Source: Gemmatimonas sp. (GTDB lineage: Bacteria; Gemmatimonadota; Gemmatimonadetes; Gemmatimonadales; Gemmatimonadaceae). From it: a stretch of 64,000 nt of DNA. Positions within the stretch are counted from its first letter, which is position 1; each line of letters starts with the position of its first letter. The DNA lies in NCBI RefSeq assembly GCF_031426495.1, contig NZ_JANPLK010000013.1, positions 46,054 through 110,053 on the forward strand. Direction: 5' to 3'. Position numbers and translations under genes: made by a program. Under the pieces are notes generated by a model. It saw only the letters and a program-made list of their open reading frames with translations, was not told where the DNA came from and did no database searches. This document shows positions 8,341 to 17,575 of the stretch, piece after piece.

Positions 8341-10599
8341 CTACTTCGTGAGAAAGCGCATGCCCACGAGGAAGCGGTTGGTGCTGAAGAAGTTGATGCC
8401 CTGGTGCTCCACGAAATACTGCGGGCGACGACGATCTACCGCGGTACCGACCGGCGTGGGCCGCTGGTACGTGAGACCATAGGCCGCGTTCACACCGAAC
8501 TCGGAATCGCGCTCACCACTCGCCGCGAGGAAGCCGAGCCCGGCGCGGAGATACGGGCGAAACATGCCCGGCGTGCTCAGGCGGAGCGCTCCGAAGTCAT
8601 ACTGGGCACCCACCGCGAGCGACAGCGACACGTCATTGCCGAGTCCAAGGGCGAAGTCCGGAACCAGGCGCAGCGCGGGGATCCCGAACACGGGGCCCAT
8701 GTCGAGCTGGGCGCCGATCACCAACTGGTCGAAGCCGGCCACGTACGGCGAGACCTGTTGAATGCGCATCGCGCTGGCGTCATCCGACATCATCGGCGAT
8801 GACATCGGCGACGTCATCGGGACATTCGTCGTCGTGGTCGACGACGGCACCACGACCACATTCGGTGTCGACGCCACCGGCGCGGGTGTCATGCGCAGCT
8901 GTGTCTCCAGCGCGTCGAGGCGCGCACGCAGGGCGCGGACCTCTTCGTCCTTCACCGTTTCCTTGCCTGCCGCATCGGGCGTGCGCAGTCTCGCTTCGAG
9001 ACGTTCGATCTGTCCACGCAGCTCGCGAATCATGGCGTCGTTCGAGTTGCGCGCCGTCGTGCTATCCGACATTCGCTGCGCATCGGCCGGTGTGATACGC
9101 ATCGTGCGCTGCGTGCTGTCGCCGTAGCGGATGTACAACTCACCGACGGTCGGTGCCGGGAGCGTGATCATGGTGGGACGCGCCGGCTGCACTGGCGGCT
9201 GCGCATTCCGTCGCACTACACGGCGTTCCATCACCATCATGCTGTCGCGCCCATCTACCATAGTGTCGCGTGCCGCCATCTCGCGGCGCATACGCAGCAG
9301 ATCGGCGTCGCGTGTCATCATGCGGTTGTCGCGATCCTCGCGATCGCGCATGTCACGCTCCCGTTCGGCACGTGCATCGCGCTCGTCGCGACTCGGCATC
9401 GACTTCCGCGACCGTCCCAAATCAAACCCGAGACCAACCGTGTACATCAGGTTGTTCGTAAGCTGATCGGTGCTGTTCAAGCTATCCAGATCCTGCGGAC
9501 CGCGCACGTAGTCACGCACTGCGACATTGAGTCGGAAGTTGTCCGTCAGACGAAACGCCACGCCGGCACCGGCGATCAGCGCGGTTTCCACGTTGCGCGC
9601 ACGGCCGAGCGTATCGCGATAGTCCTCGCCGAAGTCGAGACGACCGGCGCCGAGTACGATGAACGGTGACGGGCCACGCGAGCGCGTGAAGTTGAACTGC
9701 GCTTCACCGCCGTAGCTCTGCATCGGCTGCTTGTCGCGCAGGTTGCCCGAGCGTCCTTGCCAGTAGAAGGCACGGAGCCCCACGAACTGCCCCACGTCGA
9801 TACCCGTCCGAACACCTACTAAGGCCTGACGCGGCAACGACTTGTCATCGAAGTCGAGACGACCGGCGAAGGCCTCGAGCGGCACAGAGCCGATCGACCA
9901 GCGCTCCGTCCGTTCATCATCGTCGGCCTGCTCGTCGAGCGCGCCGCCGATGGCGATGCCCAGGCCCGCGCTGGCGGTCCAGTTGCTGCGCGTCACCCGA
10001 CGTTCGGCCAGCGAGTTGCCACCGGTGGTGTTGGTGAACAGCGTGCCCGGCGCTAAACGAAAGCGGGAATCCTCCAGCATCACCATCGCGCGGATGTTCG
10101 GTGTGGCGTCGTACTGAATACCACCGCCGTAGCGATAGTTGATCTGATCCTGACGCTCGAGGCTATCGGCTTCGAAGCGCATGACACCAGCGCCGGCCGA
10201 CAAGAACGGCGCGAGGCGGCCCGTGCTCAATCGAATCGCGAGATTGCCACCGAAGTTGCTGACATCCGTCGTGGTGCGACGCGGTCCACGCTGCACGACA
10301 CCGCTCGACAGCAGACTGTCGCGTGTCACACCAAGACCGTTGGCGCGATGATAGTAACCACTCAGCGACAGCAGCGAACCAAAATCCGCGCCGAACCGCC
10401 CTCCATAGAACGGCGCGTCCTCGATACCGAGGCTCTTGTCCCACCATGTGTATTCGGCCGACGGCGCGAGCGTGAAGCGCACGCCTTGCGCGGACGCGTC
10501 GGGCGTCGCGGCAACGCTGGTAACGAGCGCGACGGCAGCGGACGCGCCAACGACGAAGCGATGTGTGACACGAGCTGTATTCTGCAGCACATTGTGCAT
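8341..10599 (-). CDS. Large exported outer-membrane-like protein, two barrel-like regions joined by a charged coiled coil
   Basis: I do not recognise a named family. The protein (about 752 residues from the ATG at 10599, which has AGAGGAC 6 nt upstream) has an N-terminal signal peptide ending near ASAQG. Residues about 40-390 are rich in alternating aromatic/glycine strands typical of outer-membrane beta-barrels. A very charged Arg/Asp/Met segment follows (about 400-480), then a proline-containing linker, a coiled-coil stretch (heptads such as IERLEARL and LRARLDALETQL, about 540-590), a Thr/Ser/Met-rich linker and a final region ending GMRFLTK that again looks like beta strands. It lies between the GDPD and ppc genes on the same strand. 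A surface or cell-envelope structural role is inferred. Confidence 0.75.
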   Translation of the reverse strand: MHNVLQNTARVTHRFVVGASAAVALVTSVAATPDASAQGVRFTLAPSAEYTWWDKSLGIEDAPFYGGRFGADFGSLLSLSGYYHRANGLGVTRDSLLSSGVVQRGPRRTTTDVSNFGGNLAIRLSTGRLAPFLSAGAGVMRFEADSLERQDQINYRYGGGIQYDATPNIRAMVMLEDSRFRLAPGTLFTNTTGGNSLAERRVTRSNWTASAGLGIAIGGALDEQADDDERTERWSIGSVPLEAFAGRLDFDDKSLPRQALVGVRTGIDVGQFVGLRAFYWQGRSGNLRDKQPMQSYGGEAQFNFTRSRGPSPFIVLGAGRLDFGEDYRDTLGRARNVETALIAGAGVAFRLTDNFRLNVAVRDYVRGPQDLDSLNSTDQLTNNLMYTVGLGFDLGRSRKSMPSRDERDARAERERDMRDREDRDNRMMTRDADLLRMRREMAARDTMVDGRDSMMVMERRVVRRNAQPPVQPARPTMITLPAPTVGELYIRYGDSTQRTMRITPADAQRMSDSTTARNSNDAMIRELRGQIERLEARLRTPDAAGKETVKDEEVRALRARLDALETQLRMTPAPVASTPNVVVVPSSTTTTNVPMTSPMSSPMMSDDASAMRIQQVSPYVAGFDQLVIGAQLDMGPVFGIPALRLVPDFALGLGNDVSLSLAVGAQYDFGALRLSTPGMFRPYLRAGLGFLAASGERDSEFGVNAAYGLTYQRPTPVGTAVDRRRPQYFVEHQGINFFSTNRFLVGMRFLTK

Positions 10600-10649
10600 G
10601 CGATGTCCTCTCTTGAAGTGAATGATCGAGAGAGAGGGCAATGCATGAA

Positions 10650-10676
10650 ACGCGCCTCACAATTGTGACGGCGCGT
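10650..10676. terminator. Palindrome / probable terminator after the GDPD gene
   Basis: ACGCGCC, the perfect 12-bp palindrome TCACAATTGTGA, one unpaired C and then GGCGCGT form a strong hairpin 7 nt past the stop of the minus-strand GDPD gene. The trailing T-run is short (GTTTC on the minus strand, GTCTTTTCTT on the plus strand). A role as transcription-factor site is an alternative because it also lies upstream of the outer-membrane protein gene. Confidence 0.45.
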
Positions 10677-10682
10677 CTTTTC

Positions 10683-11684
10683 TTACTTGCGGAGTCCCGT
10701 CACGATTTGATCGGGATAATCGCCGAACAATCCATCCACACCGAGTCGCACCAACTCGCGTACTTCGGCGAGCGGATCGCCACCGTAGCGCTTGGCAAGG
10801 AACAGCGGCTCAGGTCGCAGCGTCCACGCGTGCACGCGCAGGCCGGCGTCGTGCGCATCGGCAATGAGTGAGGTCGGCACGGCGGAGGAATCGTCACCGA
10901 CAATCTGTCGCGTGTTCGCGCCCACGCCATACGCATAGGTGGCGATATCACGAAGGGCCGTCGGCGTCACCTGCGGTGCCGACGACACAAGCTGAATGAG
11001 ACGAATCCGCGTCTGAGTGGCGAGCACGCGGAGATTTCCACTTTCGAAGCTCTGGATAAACACCGGCGCGTCGGCACGATCGAGTCCGCGCGCACGCAGG
11101 GCACGCAGCATCGGTTCCTCGATCGGCAGTCCAACGCCACGAAAGTACGTGGGATGCTTCGTTTCCGGATACACGCCGACGGCGCGACCGCGACGCCGTC
11201 CCAGCGAGTCAGCCAACGACAGGACGTCATCGAACGTCGGTATGAGAAACTGTCCGTCGTGCGCATGGGAGCGGAACGAAAGCCGCTCCTTCGCGCGAAG
11301 GGTACGCAGTTCAGCGAGGGTGAAGTCCTCGGTGAACCACCCGTTGATCGTATCGCCATCGATCACCTTTCGCGTGCGGCGCGAGGAGAACTTCGTGGCC
11401 ACGTCGGTGGTGCCGCCGATCTCGTTCTCATGCCGCGCGATCAGTACGCCGTCCTTCGTGCTCACCAGATCGGGCTCGATGAAGTCGGCGCCCATCTGCA
11501 CCGCCAGTGCGTACCCCTCGAGCGTATGCTCCGGGCGGTGTCCGCTCGCCCCCCGATGGGCGATCACGAGGGGAGCCGCGAGTGATGTCCCGATCGGGGC
11601 TGGCCGCGGCCCCGCGCCTGACGCACAGGCGAGAAGCATCAGGGGCGCCACCAGACGGAAAATGGACCGAAATCGTTTAGGCAT
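10683..11684 (-). CDS. glpQ: Glycerophosphodiester phosphodiesterase lipoprotein
   Basis: Hydrolyses glycerophosphodiesters from phospholipid breakdown to glycerol 3-phosphate and an alcohol. The 333-residue protein starts with a lipoprotein signal (lipobox LLAC, Cys at about 19), placing it in the cell envelope. GDPD-family residues are present: IAHRGASGHRPEHT (about 42), the acid pair in FIEPDLVSTKDG (about 69), the catalytic-region RHE, and a C-terminal GVDGLFGDYPD. The length fits exported GlpQ-type enzymes. It is transcribed away from the ankyrin gene. Confidence 0.9.
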   Translation of the reverse strand: MPKRFRSIFRLVAPLMLLACASGAGPRPAPIGTSLAAPLVIAHRGASGHRPEHTLEGYALAVQMGADFIEPDLVSTKDGVLIARHENEIGGTTDVATKFSSRRTRKVIDGDTINGWFTEDFTLAELRTLRAKERLSFRSHAHDGQFLIPTFDDVLSLADSLGRRRGRAVGVYPETKHPTYFRGVGLPIEEPMLRALRARGLDRADAPVFIQSFESGNLRVLATQTRIRLIQLVSSAPQVTPTALRDIATYAYGVGANTRQIVGDDSSAVPTSLIADAHDAGLRVHAWTLRPEPLFLAKRYGGDPLAEVRELVRLGVDGLFGDYPDQIVTGLRK

Positions 11685-11803
11685 GCGGCGAGGTTAACGC
11701 GCCGACGGGGGCAGACGATAGCCAATCCGGCGTCCCGTGATCAAGTTGAGACACTGTTCGCCACCCTGAGCCACGTGCTCCTCTCGAGGCCGAGACTGCC
11801 CCC

Positions 11804-12508
11804 ATGGTTCGCACCGCCCCTGACACGCTACTGACGGCAATCCGCTCGAAGGATCGCGATACGATCACGGCGCTGTTGACCGACGATCCCTCGCTGGTCA
11901 TGGCACGCGCCGCCGGCGGCGAATCCCTCGTCCTGCACGCCTGCTACATGGGCGCCTCCGAGCTGGCCGACTTGCTGCACAGCGGTCGGCCCATCGACGC
12001 CTGCGAAGCCGCCGCCCTCGGCAACGTCGTCGCCCTGCGGACCTGCCTCGAGAATGACGATGACTCCCGCGTGCGCCGTAGCAGCGATGGCTGGACCCCA
12101 CTGCATCTGGCGGCCTTCTTCGGGCGCGACGACGCGGTGACCTTGCTGATCGATCATGGGGCGCCGCTCGACGCGCACTCGACCAATGCGCTGCGCAATT
12201 CGCCACTGCACGCCGCGCTGGCCGGCCACACGCTGCCCGTCTTGGTGCGTCGGCTGGTCTTCGCCGGGGCCGATGTGACCGCGCGGGACTCACACGGCAA
12301 CACCCCACTGCATCTGGCGGCCTCGCGCGGCTACGAGCCGCTGTGCGAGCTGCTCATCGCGCGCGGGGCCGATGCGCACGCCACGTCCGACGACAAGTCC
12401 ACGCCCGCGATGCTGGCCATGGCGCGGGGGTTCCCGGAGCTCGGCGCCAAACTGGCCGCCGTGTCCGACGACGACGTGGAATCGAACGGATCGCCGCGCA
12501 ACGTGTGA
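11804..12508 (+). CDS. Ankyrin-repeat protein
   Basis: A 234-residue protein without signal peptide, built largely of ankyrin repeats that usually mediate protein-protein contacts. Clear repeat cores are DGWTPLHLAAFFGRDDAVTL (about 88), NSPLHAALAGHTLPVLV (about 129) and HGNTPLHLAASRGYEPLCEL (about 165), plus two weaker N-terminal units around residues 8-65. It starts at ATG 11804 in the divergent interval with glpQ. The partner is unknown; the EAL gene 110 bp downstream on the same strand could be co-transcribed. Confidence 0.85.
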   Translation: MVRTAPDTLLTAIRSKDRDTITALLTDDPSLVMARAAGGESLVLHACYMGASELADLLHSGRPIDACEAAALGNVVALRTCLENDDDSRVRRSSDGWTPLHLAAFFGRDDAVTLLIDHGAPLDAHSTNALRNSPLHAALAGHTLPVLVRRLVFAGADVTARDSHGNTPLHLAASRGYEPLCELLIARGADAHATSDDKSTPAMLAMARGFPELGAKLAAVSDDDVESNGSPRNV

Positions 12509-12617
12509 CGAAGACTGGAAAACGTCGTCCCTGAGTCGTGTGCCCGATGGCACAATTCGGCTGTTCGTACGACGTCGTGCGCCAGCCAACTCAGGGATTT
12601 TTCGTCCGGATGTGTGT

Positions 12618-13739
12618 ATGAGCGAGGCTGCTGCCTTGTCGGGAAAGGCGCGTCCCTGTACGCGCTGCGAGTTGTTGCCGCTTGCCGACCTCACGGCGGG
12701 CGACCTGCATTGCTGGTTCCCGGCCGACCACGTCGCGGGAAAGGTGCGTGCGGCGCTCCGCGGCCTTGCCATCGACGGCCGCCCGTCGGTGGGCAATGGC
12801 ACGGCGTTTCACGTCTGCCCATCACAGAGCGAGGCGGTGGCCGAAGCCTTGGCCGACGCGCTCTCGGCCGTGGAGCAGGACGATACACGCGCGCTGTTCT
12901 GCCTGCCGGGCGAGGCACCGACGGCGAATGACATCGCGCGGGTGGAGCCACTCTCGCGCGCCATCATCCGCGCACGCAGCGGCTGGCTGATGGCGGTGAT
13001 GCGCGAACGTCGCCTGACGTCGCACTTCCAGCCCATCGTATACGCCGATCACCCCGACCAGATCTATGGGTACGAAGCGCTCCTTCGTGGCGTCAATCCG
13101 GATGGCAGCTTCATCTCGCCCGGCACGCTGTTTGAGACGGCCCGCGGCGCCGGACTGCTCTTTCAGCTCGACCTTTCCGCGCGCCGATCGGCCATTGCCA
13201 ACGCCCACGTGCATCGGCTCGCGCACGCCCTGTTCGTCAACTTTGCACCAACGGCGATCTACGATCCGAAGGCGTGTCTCCGCAGCACCGTGGCGGCCAT
13301 TGACGAGGCCGGGATCGAACGCAACCAGGTCGTGTTCGAGATCGTGGAGACGGAGCGCACGCACGATCCGAAGCACCTGCGAAATATTCTGGACTACTAC
13401 CGCGGTGCCGGCTTCCGGATTGCACTCGACGATGTCGGCGCTGGCTATTCATCACTGAATCTCATTCATCTGCTCCGCCCCGACGTCATCAAGCTCGACA
13501 TGGAGCTCGTGCGCGACGTCGACCGCGATCCGTACAAGGCCCGTATCGCCGCCAACCTGCTCGATGTCGCCAACGCCCTCGGTATCGATGCGCTGGCGGA
13601 AGGCATCGAGACCGAGGGCGAGTTGGAATGGGTGCAGCAGCACGGCGCGAAGTACGTGCAGGGCTATCTCATCGCGCGTCCAGCGCCGACACCAGTGACC
13701 GCGATTGCGTCGCGGCCACTGGTGCACGTCGCGGCCTGA
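12618..13739 (+). CDS. EAL-domain cyclic-di-GMP phosphodiesterase
   Basis: A protein of about 373 residues whose C-terminal 250 residues form an EAL domain that hydrolyses c-di-GMP to pGpG. The catalytic set looks complete: YEALLRG, FVNFAPTAIYD asparagine, FEIVETE glutamate, LDDVGAGYSSL aspartates, IKLDMELVRD lysine and AEGIETEGE glutamate, so it should be active. The N-terminal 120 residues carry CTRCELLPL and further Cys (DLHCWF, HVCPSQ, LFCLPG) but match no sensor domain I know. The ATG at 12618 is chosen; an in-frame GTG lies at 12612. The stop directly abuts the stop of the convergent gene. Confidence 0.9.
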   Translation: MSEAAALSGKARPCTRCELLPLADLTAGDLHCWFPADHVAGKVRAALRGLAIDGRPSVGNGTAFHVCPSQSEAVAEALADALSAVEQDDTRALFCLPGEAPTANDIARVEPLSRAIIRARSGWLMAVMRERRLTSHFQPIVYADHPDQIYGYEALLRGVNPDGSFISPGTLFETARGAGLLFQLDLSARRSAIANAHVHRLAHALFVNFAPTAIYDPKACLRSTVAAIDEAGIERNQVVFEIVETERTHDPKHLRNILDYYRGAGFRIALDDVGAGYSSLNLIHLLRPDVIKLDMELVRDVDRDPYKARIAANLLDVANALGIDALAEGIETEGELEWVQQHGAKYVQGYLIARPAPTPVTAIASRPLVHVAA

Positions 13740-16700
13740 TTACGGCTCGCGACGTTCGCCGTCGTCGAGCCCGAAGAATCCACCACCGCCTTCGCCGCCG
13801 CTCACACGCTCGATGCGCAGCAGCTTGGAGTACGACGCGCCACCCACGATGATGGTGATCTTGTAGTCGCCCGTGCCCGCCAGCGTATTCTGCCCGCCGC
13901 GTCCACCGCGACCACCACCGCCGCCGCCCGGGAAGATGCCGATCGCGGCGAAGTCATCACCCAACGCATCGCGCAGCGGACCGAACACCGCCTGCAATCC
14001 GGCCGGACCAGCCGGCGCTTCCGCCGCGCCTTCCCCACCGGCCGCTCCACGGCCACCTGCCGCCGCCGCAAAACTCGGCAGCGCCCGCGTTTCGCCGGGA
14101 CGATCCTGGAAAACGCCAGCACCGGCGCCGCCACGACCGCCGCCACCGCCGCCGCCACCGAAGCCGCCGCCCAACATGGCGGCCATCTGCGGCGGCTGCT
14201 GGCCGGTCTGCACCGTGGTGCGGATCATGGCCAGCATCGGGGCCGGCACGGCACCCGCCTTCTCCAGCGAATCGAGTGCGCGCAGTACGCGGCGCTGCGT
14301 GTTCACGCTGTCACGCACCTGCGCCGGCGAGAGCGCGATCCGCGCCGGCGCCGGGCGCTGCGAGCGCATATCCCACACCACGTTGTGCAAACCAGCCTGA
14401 CCGGGACCGGTGAGTGAGCGAATCGTGTCGCCGCTCGCGTCCTGCACGATCATGCGTACCTGTCCACCGGCGTTCTCCGACAGTCGGTACCAGATCGAGG
14501 CGCCGTACGTCGGGCTCGGGCCTTGAAACACGCCCTGTCCTACATTGCCGCCGTTGATCGTCTGCTCGCCCCACTGGAACGCCGTGCGCGGCGCAAACAA
14601 CGTGGCCTTGGCCGCCATGACGGCCGGCGTCATCTGCTGCAGCGGCGTGATGTCGGCAATCCAGATTGAGCGTCCGTGCGTGCCGGCAATGATCTCACCA
14701 TCGCGCGGATGAATAAGCAGATCGTGCACCGGCGTGGTGCCCAAGCCGCTCATGAAGCGTTGCCACGACTGGCCGCGATCGATCGACACATACGCGCCGA
14801 CATCGGTGCCCACGAACAGCAGATCCTGATTCTTCGTGTCTTCGCGGATCACGTGTACGAAATCGGTCTGACCCTTGGGCAGGTTGTTCACGATCGACGT
14901 GAACGAGCGGCCGAAGTTGGTGGTCATGAACACGTACGGCGTGTAATCGTCGTTGCGATGATTATCGAACGTCACGTAGAACGTGGCGCTGTCGAAATGC
15001 GACGGCTCGATGCGCGACACATAGCTGCCCGCCGGCACGCCCGTGAAGTGCTTCGTCACTTCTTCCCACTGCGCGCCATCATTGCGCGTGACCCATACGC
15101 GTCCGTCGTCGGTGCCGGCGTACAGCAGCCCCGGACGAATCGACGACTCGTTCAGCGACACCACCGTGCCGAACGTCTCGGCGCCGGTCACATCGGGGGT
15201 AATGCCACCGGTGGTCTTGAGCGCGACGAACAGCTTGGCCGAGTCGGCGTACGAGAGTTCGCCGGAGATGGGGAACATCTCGTCGCCGTACTTCACGCTC
15301 TTGAGCACGCGGTTGGCGCCGAAGTACAGCGTGGCCGGATTGTGCTTCGAGATGATGTACGGCGTGTTCCAGTTCCAGCGCAGGGCGTACGCCACCGAGT
15401 CGGCGCGCTGACGTGTGCGATAGGCCGCCATCTGCTTCTTCTGGGCCGCCGTGGCCGGCTTCGTGGTATCCGGCCACACGGCGTAGATAGAGTCGTTCCA
15501 CTGCAGGTAGCCACCGTCGCGCCACGTGGGCTTGCGCAGTGCGTTGCGTTCCCCGGTCGCGAAGTTCAGGCGACCCATGTTGCCGCCCTGCGACGTGGAA
15601 TACATGATGTCGGTGTTGGTCTGATCCTGCTGCGTCACGAACCCGTCGCCACCACCCACGTTGTGCCACATGGCGTTGGTGACCGGGCCCTGCTTGCGAC
15701 GGCTCGGACCGCACCACGATCCGTTGTCCTGCAGTCCGCCGCACACGCGATACGGCACGCCCATGTCAGCCGAGATGTTGTAGAACTGGCCGAGCGCGAT
15801 GGAGTTGGGGAAGAACCAGTTGCCGCCGCGATCGTTTGACACGCCGACGCCACCGTCATTGCCGGTGATGATGCGCTGCGGATCGTTGGGGTCGATCCAC
15901 ATGGCATGATGGTCCACGTGAATACCTTCGGTGGTGTTACCGGCCGTCTTGCCGCCGTCGCTCGAGTACTTCACCGGCGTGGACGACCAGTACACGCGGT
16001 TCGGATCCTTCGGGTCGACGCGCACCTGCGAGTAGTAGAACGGACGCGTGTTCTCGGGGCTCATGTACGCCCACGTCTTGCCGGCGTCTTCCGAGCGATA
16101 GAGGCCACTGGGCCGCTTCTGCGGGGCGACCTTGGCGTCCTTCTTGAGATTGGGCGCCGTGTCGGCTTCGACCATGGTGTACATCACGTCGGGATTCGAG
16201 CGGGCGATGGCGATCTCGATGCGTCCCTTGGTGGTGGCGGGGAAGCCGCCGCCCTTCACTTCGGCAAACGTTTCGCCACCGTCGGTGCTCTTCCAAAGGG
16301 CCGAACCGGTGCCGCCCGACTTCAGGAAGTACGGTCCACGCACACGCTCGTAGCTCGACGCCCAGAGGGTATTCGGATTGCGCGGGTCCAGCTGCACATC
16401 CACGAAGCCGGTCTTGTCGTCGATGAACTTCACCAGGCGCCAGTTCTTGCCGCCGTCGGTGGTCTTGTAGAGACCGCGTTCCTTGTTCGGTCCCCACGGA
16501 TGGCCGAGGGCGGCTACCCACACGGTATTCGGATCGGTGGGGTGCACCTGAATGCGACCGATGGCACGCGTGTCGGCGAGGCCGAGGAAGGTCCACGACT
16601 TGCCGCCGTCGACCGACTTGTAGATGCCGCCACCGGGCGAGATGGAATTCCGCGAATTCGCTTCGCCGGTGCCCCAGTAGATCACGTTGGTGTCGGACGG

Positions 16701-17030
16701 CGCAATCGCGAGATCACCACCCGACGACACGCGGGCCGTGTCCATGACGGCCTTGAAGGTGGTGCCGTTGTTGGTGGTCTTCCAAAGTCCGCCACCAGCG
16801 GTGGACACGTAGAACGTTTTCGAGGGCGACGCGATGCCTTCGATATCGACGATACGCCCCATCATGTTGGCGGGGCCGATGTTGCGCCACCGCAGGGCGT
16901 TGACGACGGCATCGCTGGCGGAAGCCTTGGGCGGCAACGCCGTCTGGGCGGCGAGCGGACTGGCCATCAGACCGGACAAACCGGCACCGAGGGCAAGGAC
17001 GCGAATATTTCGCATGTGCGAGTTGAGCAT
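13740..17030 (-). CDS. Exported Asp-box (BNR/sortilin VPS10-like) beta-propeller protein
   Basis: A 1096-residue secreted protein with signal peptide (cleavage near PLAAQ). At least eight Asp-box motifs (S-x-D-x-G-x-T/S-W) are visible, for example SVDGGKSW, TTDGGKNW, STDGGETF, SEDAGKTW and SIDRGQSW, making one or two beta-propellers across residues about 50-800 like the VPS10/sortilin or xyloglucanase group. Near residue 960 and again near the C-terminus are runs of glycine (GGGFGGGGGGGGRGG type), unusual low-complexity linkers. Annotation as a glycosyl hydrolase would be by analogy only; no catalytic residues can be assigned. An alternative start is the ATG at 17015. Confidence 0.85.
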   Translation of the reverse strand: MLNSHMRNIRVLALGAGLSGLMASPLAAQTALPPKASASDAVVNALRWRNIGPANMMGRIVDIEGIASPSKTFYVSTAGGGLWKTTNNGTTFKAVMDTARVSSGGDLAIAPSDTNVIYWGTGEANSRNSISPGGGIYKSVDGGKSWTFLGLADTRAIGRIQVHPTDPNTVWVAALGHPWGPNKERGLYKTTDGGKNWRLVKFIDDKTGFVDVQLDPRNPNTLWASSYERVRGPYFLKSGGTGSALWKSTDGGETFAEVKGGGFPATTKGRIEIAIARSNPDVMYTMVEADTAPNLKKDAKVAPQKRPSGLYRSEDAGKTWAYMSPENTRPFYYSQVRVDPKDPNRVYWSSTPVKYSSDGGKTAGNTTEGIHVDHHAMWIDPNDPQRIITGNDGGVGVSNDRGGNWFFPNSIALGQFYNISADMGVPYRVCGGLQDNGSWCGPSRRKQGPVTNAMWHNVGGGDGFVTQQDQTNTDIMYSTSQGGNMGRLNFATGERNALRKPTWRDGGYLQWNDSIYAVWPDTTKPATAAQKKQMAAYRTRQRADSVAYALRWNWNTPYIISKHNPATLYFGANRVLKSVKYGDEMFPISGELSYADSAKLFVALKTTGGITPDVTGAETFGTVVSLNESSIRPGLLYAGTDDGRVWVTRNDGAQWEEVTKHFTGVPAGSYVSRIEPSHFDSATFYVTFDNHRNDDYTPYVFMTTNFGRSFTSIVNNLPKGQTDFVHVIREDTKNQDLLFVGTDVGAYVSIDRGQSWQRFMSGLGTTPVHDLLIHPRDGEIIAGTHGRSIWIADITPLQQMTPAVMAAKATLFAPRTAFQWGEQTINGGNVGQGVFQGPSPTYGASIWYRLSENAGGQVRMIVQDASGDTIRSLTGPGQAGLHNVVWDMRSQRPAPARIALSPAQVRDSVNTQRRVLRALDSLEKAGAVPAPMLAMIRTTVQTGQQPPQMAAMLGGGFGGGGGGGGRGGAGAGVFQDRPGETRALPSFAAAAGGRGAAGGEGAAEAPAGPAGLQAVFGPLRDALGDDFAAIGIFPGGGGGGRGGRGGQNTLAGTGDYKITIIVGGASYSKLLRIERVSGGEGGGGFFGLDDGERREP

Positions 17031-17186
17031 AGGTGGACCGACATCGCCCGAGGGAACGTGGGCGGGACCAACTATGGGCTACGCCGTGGCGACCCGCAAT
17101 GTTGTCGCGACGGGGGCTGCGTGGAATGGGTCGGTTGGCGGCCGCGGATTCGCGTGGTGGCGGGCCGGTAACAGCGGAAAGAGCAA

Positions 17187-17236
17187 TACCGCGAATTTTC
17201 GCGGGCATAGCACGGATCTGCTCCGTGGGTGCGACC
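17187..17236. repeat. 50-bp dispersed repeat, copy 1
   Basis: The segment from TACCGCGAATTTTCGCGGGC to GTGGGTGCGACC matches 17436-17484 closely, in the same orientation. It includes the small dyad CGCGAATTTTCGCG. The 455-bp gene-free interval 17031-17485 is otherwise unremarkable. Confidence 0.7.
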
Positions 17237-17435
17237 AAGGTCGCTGTTGTTAGGAAAGTTTGGCATTTTTTGATTGAACAACCAAGCAACGATGCTTTGG
17301 CTCGATGCGATGGCCCGTGGCACGCCGATCGGCTTTTCCGTGTTGGTTCTGTAAAATCGGTGGTATCCATGTTCCGGCTGTTGCAATCTTGCGGATTCAC
17401 CGCCGGTCGTGCCGTAGACAGATTGCGAACAGCCC

Positions 17436-17484
17436 TACCGCGAATGTTCACGGGCATAACACGGATCTGCTCCGGGTGTGCGAC
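17436..17484. repeat. 50-bp dispersed repeat, copy 2, truncated by an IS end
   Basis: Direct copy of 17187-17236 with a few substitutions. The similarity stops exactly where the left inverted repeat of the IS3-family element begins (17485), so the element appears to have inserted into or beside this repeat. Confidence 0.7.
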
Positions 17485-17575
17485 TGGACTTGACCCGATT
17501 TGACGGACACATGGTTCACGCTGCTCGCGCCATTTGACGGAGCTGGTGTTCGTACTGCTGCGGACTCACAAAGCC

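Noticed and set aside
10650..10676. CRP/FNR-type binding site
   Set aside because: The palindrome is TCACAATTGTGA, with half-sites in the opposite arrangement to TGTGA-N6-TCACA; a hairpin after glpQ fits better.
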